This document shows positions 1-5,611 of a stretch of DNA of 5,611 nucleotides, piece by piece. Under the pieces are notes generated by a model. The model made no database searches, was not told the origin of the DNA, and was given only the letters and a program-made list of their open reading frames with translations. Location of the stretch: NCBI GenBank assembly GCA_013042495.1, contig JABDQB010000046.1, forward strand, positions 1 through 5,611. The letters run 5' to 3'. Every line of letters begins with the position of its first letter. Position 1 is the first letter of the stretch. Origin of the DNA: Gemmatimonadota bacterium (GTDB taxonomy: Bacteria > Gemmatimonadota > Gemmatimonadetes > Palauibacterales > Palauibacteraceae). The position numbers and the translations under genes were made by a program.

Positions 1-767
1 GGGGGCATGTCGGCGATCGTTCTGCCGGCCGCCCCACCACTCTCGATTCCCGGCACCTCGAGCTCTTCGAATACCCCACCCGCTTCGCGGACGATCAGTG
101 CGCCCGCCGCCACGTCCCACGGCATCAGCCAGTACTCCCAGAATGCGTCCAGCCGGCCGCTGGCCAGGTCGCACAGGTCGAGCGCCGCGGCACCCCCGCG
201 CCGGATTCCGGCGGTCGACCTGAGGATGCGGGACAGGGTTTCCAGGTAAGCCGGCAGGACGTTCAGCTTCTTGAATGGAAAGCCGGTGCCCACGAGTGCC
301 AGGTCGAGGTCGTCCAGGTCGGAGACCCGGATCTTTTGCCCGTCCCTGCGGGCCCCGGCGCCGCGCGAGGCCTCGAACAGCTCGCCCGTGGCCGAATTCA
401 GGACCACCGCGGCCCTCAAGCCCTCGGAGTCCTCGGCCGCGATCGAGACCGCGTACTCGGGATAGCCGTGCAGGAAGTTCGTCGTGCCGTCCAACGGGTC
501 GATGATCCACCGGATCGGCGCTCGCTGCCCATCCGATTCGTGCTCTGTGCCCTCCTCGGCCAGAATCCAGTGGTTCGAAAAACTCTCGAGCAGGGTCGAT
601 ACGATCAGGCGCTCCGACTCGACGTCCACTTCGGTGACGAAGTCCGACCGTCCTTTCACCGTCCACCGGGACGGGTCCACCTTCCCTCGGGCGTCACTCT
701 GCAGGGAAGACGCTCGAGCGGCTGCCCTACGGGCCGTTTCCAGGAGGGAAGCATCGTCCGTGGGCAT
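1..767 (-). CDS. suhB: Inositol monophosphatase family protein (SuhB-type), C-terminus cut by window edge
   Basis: This is a Mg2+-dependent, Li+-sensitive-type sugar-phosphate phosphatase of the IMPase fold, probably cytosolic, hydrolysing inositol-1-phosphate or a related phosphate monoester. Reading down from the ATG at 767-765 gives 255 codons without a stop before the edge; the family is usually about 260-270 residues, so only the last few are missing. The metal-site motifs are intact: AEEG at residues 70-73, DPLDGTTN at 90-97 (metal-binding D90 and D93), and PWDVAAG at 216-222 (D218). The N-terminal K-x-x-x-D-F-V-T-E-V-D segment (38-48) and the GARRDGQKIRVS segment (138-149) are also typical. 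The ribosome site before the ATG is weak, and an in-frame TTG a few codons upstream cannot be excluded. The gene is transcribed away from trpS. The symbol is a family-level name: in some high-GC bacteria such proteins act as histidinol phosphatase (HisN), which sequence alone cannot settle. The key residues argue for an active enzyme. Confidence 0.93.
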   Translation of the reverse strand, partial: MPTDDASLLETARRAAARASSLQSDARGKVDPSRWTVKGRSDFVTEVDVESERLIVSTLLESFSNHWILAEEGTEHESDGQRAPIRWIIDPLDGTTNFLHGYPEYAVSIAAEDSEGLRAAVVLNSATGELFEASRGAGARRDGQKIRVSDLDDLDLALVGTGFPFKKLNVLPAYLETLSRILRSTAGIRRGGAAALDLCDLASGRLDAFWEYWLMPWDVAAGALIVREAGGVFEELEVPGIESGGAAGRTIADMP

Positions 768-904
768 GGGTTCCAGCGGCAACTCACTCAACGACTCGCT
801 CGCTTGCTCGGGGTTTCGGGCCCGGCTACGTTCCGGCGTCCCACCGGACGGTGCCCGAAATCCGCATCATCCGGGCATTCTTCACACGAATCAGACAGTG
901 CTCG
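768..904. promoter_or_regulatory. Divergent intergenic spacer between the IMPase gene and trpS
   Basis: This 137-bp gap separates two divergently transcribed genes and should carry the promoters for both, including the one driving the trpS-to-purA run. I found no convincing sigma70-type -35/-10 pair in either direction. A TTCACA at 881-886 resembles a -35 box, but the matching -10 position falls on the trpS start codon and is poor. There is no T-box-like leader or Trp-rich leader peptide before trpS. The only structure seen is the short imperfect hairpin listed separately. The regulatory role rests on gene orientation alone. Confidence 0.5.
829..850. other. Short imperfect inverted repeat in the divergent spacer
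   Basis: TCCGG at 832-836 pairs with CCGGA at 844-848 across a 7-base loop. Two further pairs (C829-G850 and G830-C849) form if T831 is bulged out. No T tract follows on either strand, so it is not a rho-independent terminator. It could be an operator half-site pair or a leader hairpin, but such short GC repeats arise readily by chance in DNA of this composition. Confidence 0.25.
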
Positions 905-1900
905 ATGACTCAGGGCAAGAGCCGCGTCTTCAGCGGAATCCAGCCGTCCGGCGAACTCCACATCGGCAACTACCTGGGCGCCATCAAGAACTGGGTGGCC
1001 CTCACCGAGGAATACGAGTGCATCTACTGCATCGTGGATCTTCACGCGGTGACGATTCCGTACGAGCCCGCGGACTTGCAGCAGCGGATTCACGACCTGG
1101 CGATCGGCGTGCTGGCTTCCGGCCTCGACCCGGAGCGCTGCACGTTGTTCGTTCAGTCGGCCGTTCCCGAGCACGCCGAACTCCAGTGGCTCCTCAATAC
1201 GGTGACGCCGCTCGGCGAGCTGTCGCGCATGACGCAGTTCAAGGACAAGTCGGGTCGGGTCGACACGATCAACGCCGGTCTCTTGAACTATCCGGTGCTC
1301 CAGGCCGCGGACATCCTGCTCTACCTGGCCGATCGCGTGCCGGTGGGCGAAGACCAGGCGCAGCACCTGGAGCTGACCCGGGAGATCGCCCGCCGGTGGA
1401 ACGGTCGATTCGGTGACTACTTCCCGGAACCGCAGGCCCTGATCGGGGGAGGGAAGCGCATTCTCGGTCTGGATGGCGCTTCGAAGATGTCGAAGTCCCA
1501 GAACAATGTGATTCCCCTCCTGGCCGACGAGGAGGAGTTGTGGTCGGTGATCAGGACTGCCGTCACGGACCCGGCCCGCGTGCGGCGCGACGATCCGGGC
1601 AATCCCGATGTATGCAACGTCTTCTCACTGCACGGGTTCTTCTCACCTGAGAGGGAGCGTGCCGAGATCGACGGCCTGTGCCGTACGGCAGGGATCGGGT
1701 GCGTGGACTGCAAGAAGCGCCTGACCGCCAACATGGCGGCCGAACTCGCGCCGATCCAGGCACGAGCGGCCGAACTCCGTGCTGATCCCGGTAGAGTGCG
1801 CGAAATCCTGCACGAGGGGGCCCGGAAGGCTCGCGCCATCGCCTCGGTGACCCTCGGTGAGGTCTACGAGCGCATGGGCCTGGAGCGGCACGACTCCTGA
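905..1900 (+). CDS. trpS: Tryptophan--tRNA ligase (tryptophanyl-tRNA synthetase)
   Basis: This class Ic aminoacyl-tRNA synthetase activates tryptophan with ATP and charges tRNA-Trp in the cytosol. The 331-residue product matches the usual bacterial length of about 330. The class I signatures are intact: PSGELHIGN at residues 14-22 (HIGH equivalent) and KMSKS at 194-198. The Trp-pocket segment YPVLQAADILLY (129-140) carries D136, the counterpart of the indole-binding Asp (D132) of the Geobacillus enzyme, and VGEDQ (147-151) is conserved. The Cys/Lys-containing C-terminal helix region (GCVDCKKRL) is also typical. The frame is open upstream to a GTG at 851, but the ATG at 905 places SGIQPSG about 10 residues in, as in relatives, so I prefer it. 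Its Shine-Dalgarno sequence is poor. It is first in a tight plus-strand run, with the next start 40 bp downstream, and nothing in the sequence suggests loss of function. Confidence 0.98.
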   Translation: MTQGKSRVFSGIQPSGELHIGNYLGAIKNWVALTEEYECIYCIVDLHAVTIPYEPADLQQRIHDLAIGVLASGLDPERCTLFVQSAVPEHAELQWLLNTVTPLGELSRMTQFKDKSGRVDTINAGLLNYPVLQAADILLYLADRVPVGEDQAQHLELTREIARRWNGRFGDYFPEPQALIGGGKRILGLDGASKMSKSQNNVIPLLADEEELWSVIRTAVTDPARVRRDDPGNPDVCNVFSLHGFFSPERERAEIDGLCRTAGIGCVDCKKRLTANMAAELAPIQARAAELRADPGRVREILHEGARKARAIASVTLGEVYERMGLERHDS

Positions 1901-1940
1901 CGGTCCGGTCACCCGGGCATTCCGAGAGAACCGCTATCGA

Positions 1941-2984
1941 ATGATGGATACCAATCGCCGCCTCGTGGCCTGGATGCACTCGGACCGGTATCCCACCTGG
2001 TCCATGCCCGAGTCCACGGCTCGGCAACTCGAAGAAGCCCTGGGGCCGGGTTGGGTCGTCGACTCCGTTTCCGAGCCGACCTTCGCTGGCGGCGACGGGA
2101 GCCGCGAGCTACCCGCCGCCGTGCTGAAGGCAGCGGCCGAGGCTGAAATCTATTTCGGGTTCGGCATCACCCGGGAGCTGTTCCTGGCGGCGCCCCGGCT
2201 GCGCTGGGTCCACTCCGCCGCGGCCGGCGCGCGCGCCTCCTTGTTCCCCGAGATGGGCAAGAGTGAGGTGATTCTCACCAATTCGGCCGGAGTCTACGCC
2301 GAGCCGTTGGCCGAATGGACCATGGCCGCGGTGCTCTACTTCGCCCGCGGATTCGACCTGGCGCACCGCGGCATCCGGGAGCGGCGGTGGCCCTACGATG
2401 AGATGGCAGCGTTCGGACATCTCCAGAGGGACGTGGCCGGCAGCACGATGGCGATCGTCGGATACGGGGGTATCGGACGGGCCGTCGGAGCGCGGGCGCA
2501 GGCCCTCGGGATGCGCGTGCTGGCGGTGCGGTCCCGCTTGCACGGAGGCCTCCCGGAAGGCGCGGACGAGGCCTTCGGACCCGAGGGTCTCGAGGACGTC
2601 CTGGGGCGCAGTCACTACGTGGTTCTGAGCCTGCCCGAGACCTCGCTCACGACCGGGCTGATCGGGACCCGGGCGCTCGGCCAGATGCGGCCCGACAGCG
2701 TCTTGTTGAACCTGTCTCGAGGTGGCATAGTGGATGAGGATGCGCTTGCCGACGCGCTCGGATCGAAACGAATTCGGGGCGCCGCGCTCGACGTGTTCCG
2801 GGAGGAACCACTTCCGGCCGACAGTCCGCTCTGGACCCTCGACAATGTGCTGATCACGCCGCATGCCGGCGCGATTTCGCCCCGGTTCTGGGAGCGGGAA
2901 ACGGATCTCATGGTGCGCAACGTCGGGCATTATCTGGCAGGCGGTCCGATGGAGAACGTTGTTGACAAGACACGGGGCTACTAG
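1941..2984 (+). CDS. D-2-hydroxyacid dehydrogenase (D-isomer-specific, GhrA/GRHPR-like), probably NADP(H)-preferring
   Basis: This cytosolic oxidoreductase interconverts a 2-oxo acid and a D-2-hydroxy acid; the substrate cannot be named (glyoxylate, hydroxypyruvate or another 2-oxo acid). The 347-residue product has the split catalytic domain around a Rossmann domain. The dinucleotide loop GYGGIG is at 174-179. The catalytic triad is complete: R260 in LSRGGIVDEDAL, E289 in DVFREEP and H308 in ITPHAG. Seventeen residues after the last glycine of the loop, R197 sits where NAD-specific members have Asp, which favours NADPH. The N-terminal domain is less conserved but contains the expected VHSAAAG and NSAGVYAEPLAEW elements. 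ATG 1941 (or 1944) is preferred over an open-frame GTG at 1857 that would overlap trpS; a purine stretch GAGAGAA at 1924-1930 is a weak ribosome site. The stop TAG directly abuts the GTG start of the next gene, implying coupled translation. Confidence 0.93.
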   Translation: MMDTNRRLVAWMHSDRYPTWSMPESTARQLEEALGPGWVVDSVSEPTFAGGDGSRELPAAVLKAAAEAEIYFGFGITRELFLAAPRLRWVHSAAAGARASLFPEMGKSEVILTNSAGVYAEPLAEWTMAAVLYFARGFDLAHRGIRERRWPYDEMAAFGHLQRDVAGSTMAIVGYGGIGRAVGARAQALGMRVLAVRSRLHGGLPEGADEAFGPEGLEDVLGRSHYVVLSLPETSLTTGLIGTRALGQMRPDSVLLNLSRGGIVDEDALADALGSKRIRGAALDVFREEPLPADSPLWTLDNVLITPHAGAISPRFWERETDLMVRNVGHYLAGGPMENVVDKTRGY

Positions 2985-2987
2985 GTG
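2982..2987 (+). other. Stop/start abutment joining the dehydrogenase and pilT
   Basis: The dehydrogenase stop TAG (2982-2984) is followed with no spacer by the GTG start of pilT (2985-2987). There is no room for an independent promoter after the upstream gene. Translational coupling is inferred from the geometry. Confidence 0.7.
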
Positions 2988-4088
2988 CAGAGACTGATCC
3001 AGGCGGCGGTCGATCGCGGAGCCAGCGTCATTCACATCAAGGCGGGCGACGTCCTTCGGGCCCGGATCGAGGGTAAGATCGTCAAGCTCTCGAGCCAGGT
3101 GTTCACGGAAGAGGAGACGCTGAAGATTGCGCTGCAGCTGATCGCGAGCGAGAAGGACCGAGACCGCTTTGACGAAATCCGCGACTACGACACCTCCTGG
3201 GGGCTCAAGGGCGTGGGTCGTTTCCGGATCAATATCTCGCGGCAGCGCGGGTCGGTGATGGTCGTGATGCGGGTGATTCCCCTGAACGTACCCACCCTGG
3301 AGGAGCTCTACCTCCCCAAGGTCCTGGGCGAGATCGCGGAATCCGACCACGGTCTGGTGCTGGTCACAGGCGCTGTGGGTACCGGAAAGAGCACAACCCA
3401 GGCGGCCATGATCCAGTGGCTCAACGAAAGGCACAAGAAGCACATCGTCACACTCGAGGATCCGATCGAGTACCTGCATTCGGACGATGCGAGCACGGTG
3501 ACCCAACGAGAGGTCGGTGTGGACACGGCGTCATTCCACTCGGGTCTGCGGGCGGCGCTGCGGCAGGATCCGGATGTCATCCTGATTGGTGAGATGCGAG
3601 ACCGGGCGACCATAGCCACGGCCTTGCGGGCGGGCGAGCTGGGCCAGCTCGTGATCTCGACCCTGCCGACGCCGACCGCGGTGGGAGCGATCAATTACGT
3701 GCTCGCGGCCTTCCCTGAGGAAGAGCGAGAGATGGCGCGTATGCGGATGGCGGATGTGCTCAAGGCAGTGATTGCGCAGAAACTGCTGCCGCGAAAGGAT
3801 CTGGACCGCCAGATTCCGGCGGTCGAGATACTCCGGGTAACGGGCGCCGTCCGCGACTGCATTCTCAATTCAGGTGCCCTCGACGAGATCACGGACCTGA
3901 TCGAGGGCGGTCAGGAAGCCTACGGAATGCAGTCGTTCCAGCAGCACCTGCAGGAACTGGTGAGATCGGGCATGGTCGAGTACGAGGTAGCGAGAACGGC
4001 GGCTCCGAGCCCCAGCGACTTCGAGCTGGCGATGCAGACGCTCGGTGGCGCCGCCCCGGATCCGACCCGAGGGGACATTCAGCTATGA
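2985..4088 (+). CDS. pilT: PilT-family type IV pilus retraction ATPase with an altered His box
   Basis: This 367-residue member of the secretion ATPase superfamily (PilT/PilU branch) would be a hexameric cytoplasmic motor at the base of a type IV pilus, powering pilin depolymerisation. An N-terminal PAS-like domain (about 1-105) contains the RFRINISRQRG segment. The ATPase core has Walker A GAVGTGKS (129-136), the Asp box TLEDPIE (156-162) and Walker B DPDVILIGEMRD (195-206, with E203). The departures are notable. The His box reads AGELGQLVISTLPT, with Q221 and P228 where PilT has two histidines. The AIRNLIREG-type motif is degenerate (AVRDCILNSG, 288-297). The N-terminal SDLHL-type motif reads SVIHI, with V15 for Asp. 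The C-terminal GMQSFQQHLQELV element is PilT-like. The GTG start follows the previous stop with no gap and has CGGGG about 7 bases upstream. The stop overlaps the next start by 4 bp. The family is certain; canonical retraction activity is not, and a PilU-like accessory role is possible. Confidence 0.92.
   Translation: MQRLIQAAVDRGASVIHIKAGDVLRARIEGKIVKLSSQVFTEEETLKIALQLIASEKDRDRFDEIRDYDTSWGLKGVGRFRINISRQRGSVMVVMRVIPLNVPTLEELYLPKVLGEIAESDHGLVLVTGAVGTGKSTTQAAMIQWLNERHKKHIVTLEDPIEYLHSDDASTVTQREVGVDTASFHSGLRAALRQDPDVILIGEMRDRATIATALRAGELGQLVISTLPTPTAVGAINYVLAAFPEEEREMARMRMADVLKAVIAQKLLPRKDLDRQIPAVEILRVTGAVRDCILNSGALDEITDLIEGGQEAYGMQSFQQHLQELVRSGMVEYEVARTAAPSPSDFELAMQTLGGAAPDPTRGDIQL
4069..4074 (+). 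promoter_or_regulatory. Ribosome binding site for the DapA-superfamily gene
   Basis: A GAGGGG stretch inside the end of pilT lies 10 bases before the ATG at 4085. With the ATGA overlap, it supports that start and translation coupled to termination of pilT. Confidence 0.6.
4085..4088 (+). other. ATGA overlap joining pilT and the aldolase gene
   Basis: The aldolase start ATG (4085-4087) and the pilT stop TGA (4086-4088) share bases in a 4-bp overlap, the classic geometry for termination-reinitiation coupling within an operon. Confidence 0.85.
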
Positions 4089-4993
4089 TCCTGGATGGTG
4101 TGTTCCTCCCGGTCACGACGCCGTTCGACTCGATGACCGGGGATCCGGACCTCGACGCGTTCGCCGCCAACATCCGCGGCTGGTGCGAGCACTCGATCGC
4201 GGGCCTGGTAGTGGGTGGATCGACCGGGGAGCAGGCGCTGCTCGACGAAGACGAGCTGATGGCGCTGGTAGCAAGCGGGGCCCGTTCACGCCGCGATGGG
4301 ATGGCGCTGATCGTCGGAACGGGAGCTGAATCCACCCGGGCGACCATCCGGCTGTGTGACCTGGCGGCCCGGGAAGGGGCGGACGCGGTGCTGGTGAAAC
4401 CCCCCTCATACTATCGCGGTCGCATGTCCCCGGAAGCGATCCACACGTATTTCGTGGCGGTCGCGGACGCTTCGCCCGTCCCGGTCATCCTGTATCACGT
4501 GCCGAAATTCGTCCCGGTGGACGTAGTTCCGGAGCTCGCGGGCGAGTTGGCGCGTCACGACAACGTCGCCGGGATCAAAGACTCGTCCGGCGACATTCAC
4601 AACCTCGGTGCGGTGTGCGAGGCGGTGGGAGAGCGCGCCACCGTCGTCGTCGGCGCCGGGACGCTGCTGTATTCGGGTCTGGAGATCGGAGCCCGGGGCG
4701 GCATCATTGCCGTCGGTTTGCTGGCTCCAGGAGCGGCGTGTGAGCTGTACCGGACTTTCATGGCGGGCCGTTCGGCCGAAGCCGGTCGGCTCCAGGAGCG
4801 CATCGGACCCCTGCACAAACGAGTCGTTTCCGGCACGGGCGTGCCGGGTGTCAAGCATGGTCTCGATCTGCTGGGCATGGCTGGCGGTCTCCCCCGTCCG
4901 CCGCTTCTTCCGGTGACCGATCGGGAGCGGGAGGACGTCGCCGAGGCCCTGGAGCGGGCCGGCCTTCTTCAGGGATCACCTCAGGGAATCTGA
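4085..4993 (+). CDS. DapA/NanA-superfamily class I aldolase; HOGA-like rather than a clear dihydrodipicolinate synthase
   Basis: This 302-residue TIM-barrel enzyme forms a Schiff base between a lysine and a pyruvate-type keto acid. Visible landmarks are GGSTGE (44-49, the GTTGE loop of DapA), tyrosines Y109/Y110 in PPSYYRGRMSP, catalytic Y137 in ILYHVPKF, and Schiff-base K165 in GIKDSSGD. In DapA the tyrosine motif continues as YNVPxR, where Arg (R138 in E. coli) holds the aspartate-semialdehyde carboxylate. Here it reads YHVPKF, with Phe at that place and Lys just before it. The YYRGRMS segment, the ADxSPxPVxLY stretch and the GVPGVKHGLDLLG C-terminal region recall eukaryotic 4-hydroxy-2-oxoglutarate aldolase (HOGA1). 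The substrate is therefore uncertain: a hydroxy-oxo acid aldolase is as likely as lysine biosynthesis. Automatic pipelines would probably call it dapA. The start overlaps the pilT stop (ATGA), and purA begins 29 bp after its end. Confidence 0.92.
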   Translation: MILDGVFLPVTTPFDSMTGDPDLDAFAANIRGWCEHSIAGLVVGGSTGEQALLDEDELMALVASGARSRRDGMALIVGTGAESTRATIRLCDLAAREGADAVLVKPPSYYRGRMSPEAIHTYFVAVADASPVPVILYHVPKFVPVDVVPELAGELARHDNVAGIKDSSGDIHNLGAVCEAVGERATVVVGAGTLLYSGLEIGARGGIIAVGLLAPGAACELYRTFMAGRSAEAGRLQERIGPLHKRVVSGTGVPGVKHGLDLLGMAGGLPRPPLLPVTDREREDVAEALERAGLLQGSPQGI

Positions 4994-5011
4994 TCAACGA
5001 GCCCACCGGGC

Positions 5012-5016
5012 GGGAG
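5012..5016 (+). promoter_or_regulatory. Ribosome binding site deciding the TTG start of purA
   Basis: GGGAG sits 6 bases before a TTG at 5023. No ATG or GTG occurs in the purA frame between the upstream gene's stop and the conserved GDEGKGK motif, so this site selects the TTG as start. Confidence 0.65.
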
Positions 5017-5022
5017 CCGCAA

Positions 5023-5611
5023 TTGTTCGACGAAAGAACGCGTTGTGTCGTACTGGTCGGCGTCCAATGGGGCGACGAGGGAAAGGGCAAGATCACCGAT
5101 GTCCTGGCCGAGCAGGCCACGCTGGTGGCCCGGTACCAGGGTGGGGCGAACGCGGGACATACGGTGCTGGTGGATGGCGAGGAGTTCATCCTTCACCTGA
5201 TTCCTTCCGGCGCTCTCTACCCCGACGTCCGTTGCGTGCTGGGCAATGGTGTGGTGCTCGACCCGTGGACGCTGATCGACGAAATCGAGATGCTGCAATC
5301 CCGCGGAGTCGAGATCGAGGACCGGCTCGGCGTCTCGCGGCGCGCACACCTGGTGCTCCCCTACCACAAGCAGCTGGACGGGGCAAAGGAGGCGGCCAAG
5401 GGCTCAAGCCGCATCGGAACCACGAAACGGGGAATCGGGCCGGCCTATCGGGACAAGATCGCGCGAAACGGCCTCCGGGTGTGTGACCTGGCGGACCGGG
5501 ATTACTGCTGGGACGTGGTGCGCGAGGGGGCCGCTGCGGCCAACGCGGTCCTGGACTACTACGGGGTCGAGGAGCGGGCGGACTCCGAAGCCGTGATGAC
5601 CAGGCTGGCCA
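5023..5611 (+). CDS. purA: Adenylosuccinate synthetase, N-terminal part (runs off the window)
   Basis: The enzyme joins IMP and aspartate using GTP to give adenylosuccinate, the first committed step to AMP, in the cytosol. The window holds 196 codons of a family usually about 430 residues long, so a little under half is visible, with no stop or frameshift. The signature QWGDEGKGK lies at residues 15-23; D18 corresponds to the catalytic Asp13 and H46, in GGANAGHT (40-47), to His41 of the E. coli enzyme. The IMP-contacting GTTKRGIGPAY segment (132-142) is intact, and LGNGVVLDP (73-81) is also typical. Translation most likely begins at the TTG at 5023, giving 12 residues before the conserved VGVQWGDEG. 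It is the last visible gene of the plus-strand run, 29 bp after the aldolase stop, and probably shares its transcript. Confidence 0.97.
   Translation, partial: MFDERTRCVVLVGVQWGDEGKGKITDVLAEQATLVARYQGGANAGHTVLVDGEEFILHLIPSGALYPDVRCVLGNGVVLDPWTLIDEIEMLQSRGVEIEDRLGVSRRAHLVLPYHKQLDGAKEAAKGSSRIGTTKRGIGPAYRDKIARNGLRVCDLADRDYCWDVVREGAAAANAVLDYYGVEERADSEAVMTRLA

Noticed and set aside
851..904. Upstream GTG start for trpS adding 18 residues
   Set aside because: The extra residues do not match the compact N-terminus of TrpRS, in which the SGIQPSG motif lies close to the start. ATG 905 fits family length.
484..1416. A 310-codon plus-strand open frame spanning the IMPase gene, the spacer and part of trpS
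   Set aside because: It runs antisense to a well-supported IMPase gene and out of frame with trpS. The predicted protein is low-complexity, rich in Arg, Ser, Pro and Gly, with no domain.
1905..1916. CCGG-TCAC-CCGG inverted repeat just after trpS, considered as a terminator
   Set aside because: The stem is only 4 bp of a self-complementary tetramer, with no T tract after it. The next gene begins 25 bp on, in the same direction.
1857..1940. Upstream GTG start for the dehydrogenase overlapping trpS by 44 bp
   Set aside because: The added 28 residues are unlike dehydrogenase N-termini and the overlap is unneeded; ATG 1941/1944 gives a normal length.
2109..3506. A 465-codon open frame on the minus strand, antisense to the dehydrogenase and the first half of pilT
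   Set aside because: The plus-strand frames have clear family motifs throughout. The antisense product shows no recognisable domain and straddles two genes, as expected of a mirror frame in GC-rich coding DNA.
4597..4878. Overlapping minus-strand open frames inside the aldolase gene
   Set aside because: They are shadows of a gene with intact catalytic motifs, with no independent ribosome site or recognisable product.
1..5611. Searched for CRISPR repeats, insertion sequence ends, tRNA/rRNA genes, riboswitches and defence or toxin modules
   Set aside because: No such structure was seen. The window is almost entirely accounted for by six conserved protein genes.

Overview
This is a GC-rich, densely coding window from an ordinary bacterial chromosome. 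It carries six protein genes. The outer two are cut by the window edges: a SuhB-type inositol monophosphatase gene on the minus strand at the left, and purA on the plus strand at the right. The strong G/C third-position bias, a type IV pilus ATPase and the housekeeping gene mix suggest a high-GC Gram-negative-type bacterium. A Gemmatimonadota-like lineage would fit, but that is only an impression from protein style, and the phylum cannot be fixed from this sequence.

Layout: the inositol monophosphatase family gene (1-767, minus) is divergent from a five-gene plus-strand run. Between them is a 137-bp spacer (768-904), the only place where promoters for both directions could plausibly lie. The run is trpS (905-1900), a D-2-hydroxyacid dehydrogenase (1941-2984), a PilT-family ATPase (2985-4088), a DapA/HOGA-superfamily class I aldolase (4085-4993) and purA (5023 to beyond the end). 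The gaps are 40, 0, -4 and 29 bp, and no terminator-like hairpin with a T tract lies between them. They probably form one operon, with translational coupling at the dehydrogenase/pilT junction (TAG followed at once by GTG) and the pilT/aldolase junction (ATGA overlap). No non-coding stretch exceeds 300 bp.

The genes do not form one pathway. trpS charges tRNA-Trp, purA commits IMP to AMP, the dehydrogenase and aldolase look like 2-oxo-acid/2-hydroxy-acid metabolism, and the PilT homologue belongs to pilus dynamics. A dehydrogenase beside an aldolase that resembles 4-hydroxy-2-oxoglutarate aldolase more than true DapA hints at a small carbon-acid module with a pilus ATPase between them; this is inference.

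I saw no mobile element, CRISPR array, tRNA/rRNA or defence system. The points most worth a second look are residue-level departures. The PilT homologue has lost both histidines of its His box. The DapA-like enzyme lacks the substrate-binding arginine of real dihydrodipicolinate synthases. The dehydrogenase has Arg where NAD-specific relatives carry Asp.
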